Shown piece after piece: positions 53,479 through 60,610 of a stretch of 64,000 nucleotides of DNA (positions within the stretch are counted from its first letter, which is position 1; every line of letters starts with the position of its first letter). This stretch comes from Glycomyces sp040645615 (lineage in GTDB: Bacteria; Actinomycetota; Actinomycetes; Mycobacteriales; Micromonosporaceae). A program made the translations under genes and the position numbers. The notes under the pieces were generated by a model, which saw nothing but the letters and a program-made list of their open reading frames with translations, did no database searches and was not told where the DNA came from. The stretch covers positions 142,174-206,173 of the forward strand of contig NZ_JBEYYO010000005.1 of the NCBI RefSeq assembly GCF_040645615.1. The letters are read 5' to 3'.

Positions 53479-53624
53479 TCGGACTCCGTGAGGCCGGGCT
53501 CGGCGGGGGCCGGGTTCAGGCGGCGCTTGACGAGGGTGGCGACGGCGAGCGCGGTGACGGCGAACGTCCCGGCCATGACGGCGCCCTTGGCGGCCTTGCG
53601 CGCGGCGGAGCGGGGGGCGGTCAT
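53475..53624 (-). CDS. 49-residue single-helix membrane peptide in the cytochrome c operon
   Basis: Short gene coupled on both sides: its ATG overlaps the tlpA stop (ATGA) and its stop overlaps the ccdA start (GTGA). The product has a basic start (MTAPRSAARKAAKG), one hydrophobic segment of about 18 residues (AVMAGTFAVTALAVATLV), a basic KRR stop-transfer and an acidic Pro-rich end. Codon choice is typical for the genome. It is probably a small accessory of the CcdA-TlpA system. I know no described family. Confidence 0.65.
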   Translation of the reverse strand: MTAPRSAARKAAKGAVMAGTFAVTALAVATLVKRRLNPAPAEPGLTESE

Positions 53625-54214
53625 GAGGTCTCCAGGGCTTTCTCGATGTCGGCGATGATCGTGGCGGCGTCGTCGAGTTCGCCGCGCCAGATGGAGAACA
53701 CGCGGTGCTCGGCGTCGATGAGGATCGTGGCGGGGATGTCGTTCGGGGAGAGCCCGTAGTCGACGAACTGGTCGGCGACCCGCCCGGCCTCGTCACTGAT
53801 CGAGGGGTACTCCACGGCCCAGCGGCGCTCGAACGCTCTCGCGGCGTCGGCGGTGTCGCGGATGTTCACCCCGAGGAAGCGGACCTCTTCGGGTTCGAAC
53901 GCGGCGGCGGCCTCGACCAGGTAGGGGGCTTCGGCCACGCACGGCGGGCACCACGAGCCCCAGAAGTTGACCACGATGACCGCTCCGGCCCAGTCGTCGG
54001 TGTCGATCGGGTTCCCGTCGAGGTCGGTGCCGGTCAGGCGGGGGGCCTCGAAGCGGTCCGCGGGGTCTTCCCACCGGTAGTTCGCGCCGTCGCCGGAGAC
54101 GAACCGGTCGCGGTTGATCTCGTTGACGCGGTTGGCGTTGTCGCCGGTCTCGGCGCAGGCCGCGACGGCCAGCAGGGGCACCGCAGCCAGCATCGTCCTC
54201 CGCCGCAGGCCCAT
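53621..54214 (-). CDS. TlpA/ResA-like thiol-disulfide lipoprotein
   Basis: Membrane-anchored thioredoxin-fold protein of 197 residues. The N-terminus MGLRRRTMLAAVPLLAVAACAE is a lipoprotein signal with the lipid-modified Cys in AVAAC. The redox motif is FWGSWCPPC, and the cis-Pro region is IPATILID. It would reduce cysteines of apocytochrome c outside the cell, using electrons from CcdA. The first ATG of the signal at 54214 is chosen; a longer in-frame reading would destroy the signal. It lies 2 bases after the histidine phosphatase gene. Confidence 0.93.
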   Translation of the reverse strand: MGLRRRTMLAAVPLLAVAACAETGDNANRVNEINRDRFVSGDGANYRWEDPADRFEAPRLTGTDLDGNPIDTDDWAGAVIVVNFWGSWCPPCVAEAPYLVEAAAAFEPEEVRFLGVNIRDTADAARAFERRWAVEYPSISDEAGRVADQFVDYGLSPNDIPATILIDAEHRVFSIWRGELDDAATIIADIEKALETS

Positions 54215-54216
54215 CG

Positions 54217-54870
54217 TCAGGCGCCCTTGGCCTTCCGAGCGGACTCGGACTTGAGCAGCAGGTGCGCGGCCGGTTCGGAGTACTCGATGCGGGCGAGGGA
54301 CTCGCCTTCGTACACGAAGCTGGTGAGCGAGGCGAGCGAGCATTCGCGGTTGCGGGGGTCGTGCCACAGGCGCTTGCGTTCGGCGAAGCGCCGCGCGGTC
54401 CAGATCGGCAGTTGGTGGGAGACCAGGAGGGCCTCGCCGCCTTCGGCGGCGACGCGGGCCTTGTCGATCGCGTCGGTCATGCGGCGCGCGATGTCGAGGT
54501 ACGGCTCGCCCCACGAGGGCTTGAAGGGGTCCCGCAAGCGCCACCAGTACTTGGGCTGGCCGAGGGCGCCGTCGCCGACGCCGACGCGCAGGCCCTCGAA
54601 GGAGTTGCCCGCTTCGATGAGGCCGTCGTAGGTGGTGATGTCGAGGCGGTGCGAGGCCGCGACGGGCTCGGCGGTCTCCTGGGCCCGCTGGAGCGGGGAG
54701 GCGCCGACGTGGACGATGTCGCGCCCGGCGAGGCGCTCGGCGGCGGCCACGGCCATCTCGCGTCCCAGCTCGGAGAGCCCGAAGCCGGGGATGCGGCCGT
54801 AGAGGATGCCGTCGGGGTTGTGGACCTCCCCGTGGCGCAGCAGGTGGACGATGGTCTTGGAGCCGCTCAT
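54217..54870 (-). CDS. Histidine phosphatase family protein
   Basis: Cytosolic phosphatase of 217 residues in the phosphoglycerate-mutase-like superfamily. The phospho-His motif is LLRHGEV, the second His is in LVSHQLP, and the Arg and Glu positions ASPLQRAQETAE and GNSFEG are in place. The substrate is unknown. It lies between hemL and tlpA just as Rv0525 does in M. tuberculosis, so its link with heme or cytochrome c formation is conserved across actinobacteria. Its ATG overlaps the hemL stop by 4 bases. Confidence 0.92.
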   Translation of the reverse strand: MSGSKTIVHLLRHGEVHNPDGILYGRIPGFGLSELGREMAVAAAERLAGRDIVHVGASPLQRAQETAEPVAASHRLDITTYDGLIEAGNSFEGLRVGVGDGALGQPKYWWRLRDPFKPSWGEPYLDIARRMTDAIDKARVAAEGGEALLVSHQLPIWTARRFAERKRLWHDPRNRECSLASLTSFVYEGESLARIEYSEPAAHLLLKSESARKAKGA

Positions 54871-56171
54871 GACCGCACCTTAGCGGCGGCTTCGGCCGCC
54901 GTGCCCAGCGCCTGTTCGATGTGTGACAGGGCTTCCTCGTCGATCGCGGCGGAGGTGAACCAGCATTCGAACGCGCTGGGCGGGAGGTACACGCCGCCGT
55001 CGAGCATCGCGTGGAAGAACGCGCCGTAGGCCTCGGTGTCCTGGGCTTTGGCCTCGGTGAAGTTCCGGACGGGGCCTTCGGAGAAGAAAATCGAGAACAG
55101 GTTCGAGGGGGCCGAGACGTGGTGGGGGACCCCGGCTTTGGTGAGCGCGGTGGAGGCCATGCGGGCGATCTCGGCGGCGGTGGCGTCGAGGCGTGCGTAG
55201 ACCTCGGCGTCGCAGGCGCGGAGCGTGGCGAGCCCGGCGGCGACGGCGAGGGGGTTCCCCGAGAGGGTCCCGGCCTGGTAGACCGGCCCGGCGGGACTGA
55301 TCTGGCCCATGAGGTCGCTTCGGCCGCCGAACGCGGCTGCGGGCAGGCCCCCGCCCATGACCTTGCCGTAGGTGTAGAGGTCGGCGGGGGCGGCGAGGCC
55401 GCCGGGGCCGACGCGGAAGCCGGTCATGACCTCGTCGGAGATCAGGAGCGCGCCGCGGGCTCGGGTGAGGGCGTGGAGCTTCTCGTTGAAGCCGTCGAGC
55501 GGTGCGATCGCGCCCATGTTGCCGGGCTGGGCCTCGGTGATGACGGCGGCGATCTGGTCGGGGTGGGCCGCGAAGGCGGCTTCGACCGCGTTCAGGTCGT
55601 TGTAGGGGACGACGATGGTGTCCGCGGCGGCGGAGGCGGGGACGCCGGGCGAGTCGGGGTGGCCGAGGGTCGCGACGCCGGACCCGGCTTCGGCGAGGAA
55701 GTAGTCGGCGTGGCCGTGGTAGCACCCGGCGAACTTGACGATCTTGTCGCGGACGGTCGCGGCGCGGGCGAGGCGCACGGCGCTCATGGTGGCTTCGGTG
55801 CCCGAGGACACGAGGCGGACCATCTCGCACGGGGTGCGCTCGACGATGAGCTCGGCGAGCTCGATCTCGCCGAGGGTGGGTGCGCCGTAGGAGGTCCCGC
55901 GGGCCGCGGCGGCGCTGAGGGCCGCGACGACGTCGGGGTGGGCGTGGCCGAGGATGAGCGGGCCCCACGAGCCGACGAGGTCGATGTAGGTGTTCCCGTC
56001 GATGTCGGTCATGCGGGCCCCGGCGCCTTCGCGCACGAACACCGGATCGCCCCCGACCCCGCGGAAGGCCCGCACGGGCGAGTTCACCCCCCCGGGAATG
56101 ACTCGCGCGGCGCGCGCGATGGCGGCGGCGGAGGCGGTGTGTTCGGGCGGGTGCGGTTCCCTGTCAGTCAC
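54867..56171 (-). CDS. hemL: Glutamate-1-semialdehyde 2,1-aminomutase
   Basis: PLP enzyme of 434 residues that makes 5-aminolevulinate from glutamate 1-semialdehyde, in the C5 heme pathway. The PLP Lys is in TYGKVMGGGLP, the phosphate-binding SSGTEATMSAVRLAR, the LISDEVMTGFR strand (Asp to the PLP ring) and the start VIPGGVNSPVRAF are all present. GTG 56171 begins the homology; no strong Shine-Dalgarno site is seen. It is the first gene of the cytochrome c maturation operon, so heme supply and heme use are co-expressed. Confidence 0.95.
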   Translation of the reverse strand: MTDREPHPPEHTASAAAIARAARVIPGGVNSPVRAFRGVGGDPVFVREGAGARMTDIDGNTYIDLVGSWGPLILGHAHPDVVAALSAAAARGTSYGAPTLGEIELAELIVERTPCEMVRLVSSGTEATMSAVRLARAATVRDKIVKFAGCYHGHADYFLAEAGSGVATLGHPDSPGVPASAAADTIVVPYNDLNAVEAAFAAHPDQIAAVITEAQPGNMGAIAPLDGFNEKLHALTRARGALLISDEVMTGFRVGPGGLAAPADLYTYGKVMGGGLPAAAFGGRSDLMGQISPAGPVYQAGTLSGNPLAVAAGLATLRACDAEVYARLDATAAEIARMASTALTKAGVPHHVSAPSNLFSIFFSEGPVRNFTEAKAQDTEAYGAFFHAMLDGGVYLPPSAFECWFTSAAIDEEALSHIEQALGTAAEAAAKVRS

Positions 56172-56260
56172 GGCCCCAGCATCGCACACGAGGCGGCGAG
56201 GCCCAGGAAACGGCCCGCGCCGTGGCGGAGCGATGGGTGGGCGGGTGGGAAGTGCCATCC

Positions 56261-58012
56261 CTAGCCCCCACCCACCCAGGGGAAAGGTAGGCCCCACTTT
56301 GCCGCCCGGGTACGACAAGAATCGCCCCGCACGGCGCTCGTGTCACCCGAACGTGTTCGCACGGGTGACACGAGACACCGCCGTAAGGCCACCGCCCGCA
56401 ACCTCGGGTGCTCCAGCGGGCGGACCAGGCGGCGGGCGAATTCCTCGGTGAGTGCCCTGGGCTCCGGGCGCTCGTCCGGGCCCGCGAGGAGCCAGCGCAG
56501 TGGGGCCGGGACCCGGTAGACCGCCTGGTCCATCGCGGGGCGCTCGATCACCACCAGCGCCGCGTCCACCAGTTCGACCAGCGCTTCGAGGCTGCCGTCC
56601 CTTTGGCGGCACAAGTCGAGGACCTCGTCGACGTTCGCGCCTCGCTCGCGTGCGGCCAGTTCGAGCAGGACCGCCCTGGCCGGGCCCGAGGCGGCGCTGA
56701 CCGCGTCGTCTATCGCCTGGCGGAAGCGCCCGCCCGCGTCGAGCACGCAGGCCGCGTCGTCCCGCAGCCGCCGCATCGCCGTCTGCGGCGACGCGAGGGC
56801 GACCAGGTCGGCGAGCGCGAGCAGCGCGGGCGGGAAGCTCTCGACCGCCGCGGCGAGTTCGCGGCATTCGGCGCCGGAGGCGTGTATGCCGCGGTCCTCG
56901 CAGAACCCGGCCAGCATCGCCGCGCCGACCTCGACCGCGGGCAGGTCCAGGGACCGGCGGATCGCGCCGGGGACCTCCAGCGGGCGGCGGCCGATCGTGA
57001 GCAGATGCAGGTCGGGGCAGGATTCGAGGATGCGGCGCAGGTCGTCGGCGAGCGTGGCCGCCGGGCGGTCGTTCTGGTCGACCACCAGCAGCGCCTGCCG
57101 GTCCCGCAAATGGTCGATGACGGTGTTGAGCGCCGGCCGCAGCGGCTCCGGGCGCAGTTCGAGCGCGTCGATGAGCGAGGCGCCGAGGTCGGGCCCGGCC
57201 CCGGCGTACCAGACGCCGTGCTCGTAATGGGCCAGGCGTTTGCGCGCCCAGGCCTTCGCGAGCGTGGTCTTGCCGCACCCGGGCAGCCCCGAGAGCGTCA
57301 CCAGGCGGCCCGCGGCGAACGCGCGGTCGAGTTCGCGCGCGTCCTCGGGGCGCTCCACCGGCGCTTTGATCGCCGAGGGCAGGTTGTGGCGCCTGGGGCG
57401 CAGCCGCGGCGGCGGGAAGTCGTCCGCGAGCCCCGGCCCGGTGAGCTGCACCAGCTCGGTCGCGCCGGGCAGGCCCCGCAGTTCGAAGTCGCCGAGGCGG
57501 CGCATCCGGCCGGGCCCGAGCCCGGCCGCCGCGGCGCACTGGACCGAGGCGAGCACCTGGTCGCCGTGCGCGGCCGAGCAGATCCGGGCCGTCCGGTGGA
57601 CCTCCGGGGTGGCGTACCCGCCCGCCGAGGGCCAGGCCTCGCCGGTGTGCAGGCCCATGCGCACCCGCGGGCGCACCGGCCCGGCCCCGGTGCCCTGGTC
57701 GGGCCAGTCGGCGGCGGCCAGCGCGGCCTGGATGCGGGCGGCGGCCTCGCACGCGGCGGCCGCGTCGTGGAAGGCCACGAAGAACGAGTCCCCCTCGGTG
57801 TCGATCTCGACCCCTCCGGCCTGGGCCAGGACCTCGCGCACCAGGGCGCGGTGGCGGTGCAGCACCACCCGGTAGCGCTCGGCGCCGAGCCCCGAGGCCA
57901 GGCGGGTGGACCCCTCGATGTCGGTGAACATGAACGTGACGTCGCCCGAAGGCAGTCGGGCGGACCGGGCGCCGTCGCCGCGGTCCGCGAATCCACCGGC
58001 CACATCGGACAT
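56261..58012 (-). CDS. Class III cyclase-like domain fused to an NTPase, probably degenerate and C-terminally shortened
   Basis: Protein of 583 residues. Residues 20-195 form a nucleotide cyclase homology domain: VTFMFTDIEGSTRL with the first metal Asp, EGDSFFVAF with the second. The purine-selecting Lys is Asp (VEIDTEGD) and the transition-state Asn is His (VHRTARI), so normal cAMP synthesis is doubtful. Residues 220-400 are a STAND/AAA-like ATPase with Walker A SGLPGCGKTT and Walker B ALLVVDQND. Family members usually go on with long TPR repeats to 900 or more residues; this one ends soon after the helical region, in a tail that reads through a perfect inverted repeat. ATG 58012 precedes the cyclase domain closely. 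Probably a signalling ATPase. Confidence 0.78.
   Translation of the reverse strand: MSDVAGGFADRGDGARSARLPSGDVTFMFTDIEGSTRLASGLGAERYRVVLHRHRALVREVLAQAGGVEIDTEGDSFFVAFHDAAAACEAAARIQAALAAADWPDQGTGAGPVRPRVRMGLHTGEAWPSAGGYATPEVHRTARICSAAHGDQVLASVQCAAAAGLGPGRMRRLGDFELRGLPGATELVQLTGPGLADDFPPPRLRPRRHNLPSAIKAPVERPEDARELDRAFAAGRLVTLSGLPGCGKTTLAKAWARKRLAHYEHGVWYAGAGPDLGASLIDALELRPEPLRPALNTVIDHLRDRQALLVVDQNDRPAATLADDLRRILESCPDLHLLTIGRRPLEVPGAIRRSLDLPAVEVGAAMLAGFCEDRGIHASGAECRELAAAVESFPPALLALADLVALASPQTAMRRLRDDAACVLDAGGRFRQAIDDAVSAASGPARAVLLELAARERGANVDEVLDLCRQRDGSLEALVELVDAALVVIERPAMDQAVYRVPAPLRWLLAGPDERPEPRALTEEFARRLVRPLEHPRLRAVALRRCLVSPVRTRSGDTSAVRGDSCRTRAAKWGLPFPWVGGG
56337..56374. repeat. Inverted repeat inside the 3' end of the cyclase-like gene
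   Basis: CTCGTGTCACCCG (56337-56349) and CGGGTGACACGAG (56362-56374) are a perfect 13-bp inverted repeat around 12 bases that hold a second small palindrome (CGAAC/GTTCG). It could be a terminator now buried in coding sequence or the scar of a rearrangement. Confidence 0.55.
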
Positions 58013-58571
58013 GTGCCGATAGGTCGGTCCGTTGCCCCCGAGGGGCGGGGCAAAGGCTGTCAGTGCGGCATGCGATGCCGTTGTCGTATCCACGTGTCGA
58101 ATCAACTTTCGTTCAGCCCCCGTATGCCGGGCTGTGGCGCGCTGGTGCGCGGGCACAATTGCCCAGCGGCCTCACAGTGTCTCCCCCATCTCAGTCGGTT
58201 ACCTGCCGTGATGGGAACTGGCACCCGATCTGACGGTTTCTGGACGCGGGCGTGAGGCCTCCTCGACGCGGGTTTGCTCGTGGCAACCACCGATCCGAAT
58301 GGAGAACGATCCGAAAGGCCCCCGGTAGCGGGTCGCCCCCGAATTGTTGGCCCTCAGGCGTTGCCCGGGGCATTGGAACTAGGGAATACTCGCTTTCAGT
58401 CCCACTTCGACGCACACCGCCCCTTTCGCGGACGCCGCCTCGAACCGGGGGTGCGGACGCGCCGGTGCATACTGGGGCCGTCCGGACCCGGGCGCCGCAC
58501 CGTCCGCCTCCGGCCCCGCCCCGCCCCGCTGCGGCACCCTCGCCCCGACCGAGAAAGGACGACCCCCTCCC
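58013..58571. other. Divergent intergenic region before the transglycosylase gene
   Basis: These 559 bases lie between the cyclase-like gene and the rightward transglycosylase gene. Long frames cross it, but they have no ribosome site and odd composition. TTGCCC (58361-58366) and GAATAC (58384-58389), 17 bases apart, are a possible rightward promoter with a leader of about 175 bases. I see no RNA element that I can name. Confidence 0.4.
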
Positions 58572-59462
58572 GTGTGGTTCGCGCTCCTCCCCCGCCGACT
58601 CGCCTCCCTCGCCAAGAAGGGCCTGCGCGGCCTGTGGCGGGGCTTCTGGGGCGGCCTCAAAGGCCTCGGCAGGGGCGTGCGCGCCTGCGTCCGGGGGCTG
58701 CGGGCCCCGGCCGGGCGGCTCGGCGTCCAGGTGGTCGTGACCGTCACGGCCGTCTCCGGGGCGCTGGCCGCGGGCTGGTACCTGGTGCCCGACGCGGGCC
58801 CGGCCTGGTCCTTCGGCACCGTCCCCACTGAAGCGCCCGAAGAGGCCCCGCTGGTCCTGGCCCCCGAGAGCGCGCCCGCGCCGGGCCTGCCCGCCGAGAC
58901 CGACCCGTTCGACGAGATCGCCACCAGCGACCCCAGCGCCACCCCGACCGACCCGACCTCGACGGCCACGGCCGCCGACCTCGACTCGTGGGCGCGCGGC
59001 CTCTCCGGCCTGGGCATCCCCGAGCGGGCCCTGGCCGCGTACGGGCGGGCCGAACTGGTCTCGGCCGTCGAGAACCCCGGGTGCAAGCTGTCCTGGACGA
59101 CCCTCGCCGGGATCGGGGCCACCGAGACCAACCACGGCACCACCGGCGGCAACCGCATCCAGGCCGACGGCACGACCCTGACCCCCATCCGCGGCGCCGA
59201 CTACGACGAGATGGGCCCCATGCAGTTCCTTCCCAGCACCTGGGACGCCTGGAAGGCCGACGGAGACAAGGACGGCCTGTTCGACCCCGACGACATCGAC
59301 GACGCCACCGCGGCGGCCGCGAACTACCTGTGCAACGGCGGCCGCGACCTGTCCACGCCCGACGGCTGGTACGCCGCCGTCTACAGCTACAACCCCCGCG
59401 ACGACTACGTGCAGAAGGTCTTCGCCCGCGCCGACGACTACGGACGGAAGAGCACCGCATGA
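58572..59462 (+). CDS. Membrane-anchored lytic transglycosylase (SLT/MltB-like)
   Basis: Peptidoglycan-cleaving enzyme of 296 residues. A basic N-terminus (about 55 residues with many Arg, Lys and Trp) leads to one membrane helix (LGVQVVVTVTAVSGALAAGWYLV). A Pro/Glu/Thr linker crosses the wall zone, and residues 150-296 form the catalytic domain with the general-acid Glu in GIGATETNHG, the GPMQFLPSTW motif and the YNPRDDYVQKV end. It cuts glycan strands with formation of 1,6-anhydro-muropeptides. GTG 58572 is the first start before the basic segment, with AAAGGA about 10 bases upstream. Its role is in growth or secretion through the wall. Confidence 0.9.
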   Translation: MWFALLPRRLASLAKKGLRGLWRGFWGGLKGLGRGVRACVRGLRAPAGRLGVQVVVTVTAVSGALAAGWYLVPDAGPAWSFGTVPTEAPEEAPLVLAPESAPAPGLPAETDPFDEIATSDPSATPTDPTSTATAADLDSWARGLSGLGIPERALAAYGRAELVSAVENPGCKLSWTTLAGIGATETNHGTTGGNRIQADGTTLTPIRGADYDEMGPMQFLPSTWDAWKADGDKDGLFDPDDIDDATAAAANYLCNGGRDLSTPDGWYAAVYSYNPRDDYVQKVFARADDYGRKSTA

Positions 59463-59533
59463 CACGGGCCCCGGCGACCGCGAGAGGTGACGTTGGGGTT
59501 CCGTTCGGTGACGATTTCGGGTAAGGATAAGAG

Positions 59534-60559
59534 ATGCCCCTGAAGCAGCTCGCTCCCGGCGAGATGACCGACGACGACCTCCGCGACTGGTGCTCGGTGC
59601 TCAACGACATGACCGCCGCGGACATGCCCGGGGAGCCGCGCTGGCGCACCGACCGCCTCCGCGACTACCTCACCGGCTCGCTGCCCGACGACCGCCGGTA
59701 CCTGTTCATGGACCGCGACGCCGACGGCGACCTCGTGGGCCACGCGAGCCTCATCGTGTTCGGCGGCGAGCAGGCCGGCACCGGCGTGGTCGAGATGTCC
59801 ACGCGCCCCTCGGCGCGCGGCAGAGGCGTCGGCAGCCGCCTGCTGCGGGCCGTGGCCCTGGCAGCCCAGGGCGACGGCTGCCGCACCCTCTCGGTCGAGG
59901 TCATCGCCACCACCCCCGCCGTGGGGTTCTACGACCGGCACGGCTTCGCGCGCGCCGTGGTCGAGCAGCGCCACCTCCTGCGCTGGGCCGAGATCGACTG
60001 GGCCAAGATCGAGCACGCCGCCGGGCGCCTCGCCGCCGGGTACCGGCTCGAATACCACGCCGGAAGCGTCCCCGACCGGCTCCTGGACTCCTATGCCGAC
60101 GTCAAGGCCAACCTCAGGACGAGCCCGGGCAACGTCGCGTTCGTGCCCGAATGGCGCGGCTCGGCCTACGCCCCGGCCCTGCGCGACTCGTTCGCGACCC
60201 TCGACCGGCGCGGCATGCGCCCGCACATCGCCGTCGCCATCAGCGAACCCTACGGGCAGGTCGTGGGCCTGACCGAACTCGTCGTCTCCGCGCAGCGCCC
60301 CACCCGCGCCGACCAGTACGACACCGTCGTGGCCCCCCAGCACCGCTCCTACGGGCTCGCCATGTCCATGAAGGCCCGCCTGCTCACCGAACTGCGCCGC
60401 GCCGAACCCCAGCTCGTCGACGTCCAGACCTGGACCCTGGAGACCGCCGACGACGTCAGGTGGATCAACGGCGAACTCGGATTCGTCCACGACGTCGACT
60501 GGTACGACTACGAAGCCGACGTCGACAAGCTCCTCGCCCGCCTCACCCGCAGGGGTTGA
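59534..60559 (+). CDS. Two-domain GNAT acetyltransferase
   Basis: Cytosolic acetyl-CoA-dependent transferase of 341 residues with two GNAT domains. The first (residues 15-155) has the acetyl-CoA loop RPSARGRGVGSRLL and GFYDRHGFA near its end. The second (180-335) is less conserved, with VAPQHRSYGLAMSMKARLL in the loop position (H-R-x-x-G-L), a typical pattern in tandem GNATs of the MshD-like type. The acceptor is not known; mycothiol or an antibiotic are possible by family only. ATG 59534 has AAGGATAAGAG upstream. It precedes the channel-like gene by 51 bases. Confidence 0.88.
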   Translation: MPLKQLAPGEMTDDDLRDWCSVLNDMTAADMPGEPRWRTDRLRDYLTGSLPDDRRYLFMDRDADGDLVGHASLIVFGGEQAGTGVVEMSTRPSARGRGVGSRLLRAVALAAQGDGCRTLSVEVIATTPAVGFYDRHGFARAVVEQRHLLRWAEIDWAKIEHAAGRLAAGYRLEYHAGSVPDRLLDSYADVKANLRTSPGNVAFVPEWRGSAYAPALRDSFATLDRRGMRPHIAVAISEPYGQVVGLTELVVSAQRPTRADQYDTVVAPQHRSYGLAMSMKARLLTELRRAEPQLVDVQTWTLETADDVRWINGELGFVHDVDWYDYEADVDKLLARLTRRG

Positions 60560-60562
60560 CCC

Positions 60563-60604
60563 CGAACGCTTGGGCCGCAAGCGTTCGCACAGCGTCACTA
60601 CACT
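60563..60604 (+). promoter_or_regulatory. Operator-like dyad and -10 box of the channel-like gene
   Basis: CGAACGCTTG (60563-60572) and CAAGCGTTCG (60578-60587) form a perfect 10-bp inverted repeat with a GGCCG spacer. TACACT at 60599-60604 ends 6 bases before the ATG. The dyad covers the -35 zone, so it can act as operator, or as a hairpin at the end of the GNAT gene. Confidence 0.55.
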
Positions 60605-60610
60605 TGGCCC

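Noticed and set aside
58252..58740. A possible extra gene before the transglycosylase
   Set aside because: It overlaps the transglycosylase start in a different frame, has no ribosome site and no recognisable motif.
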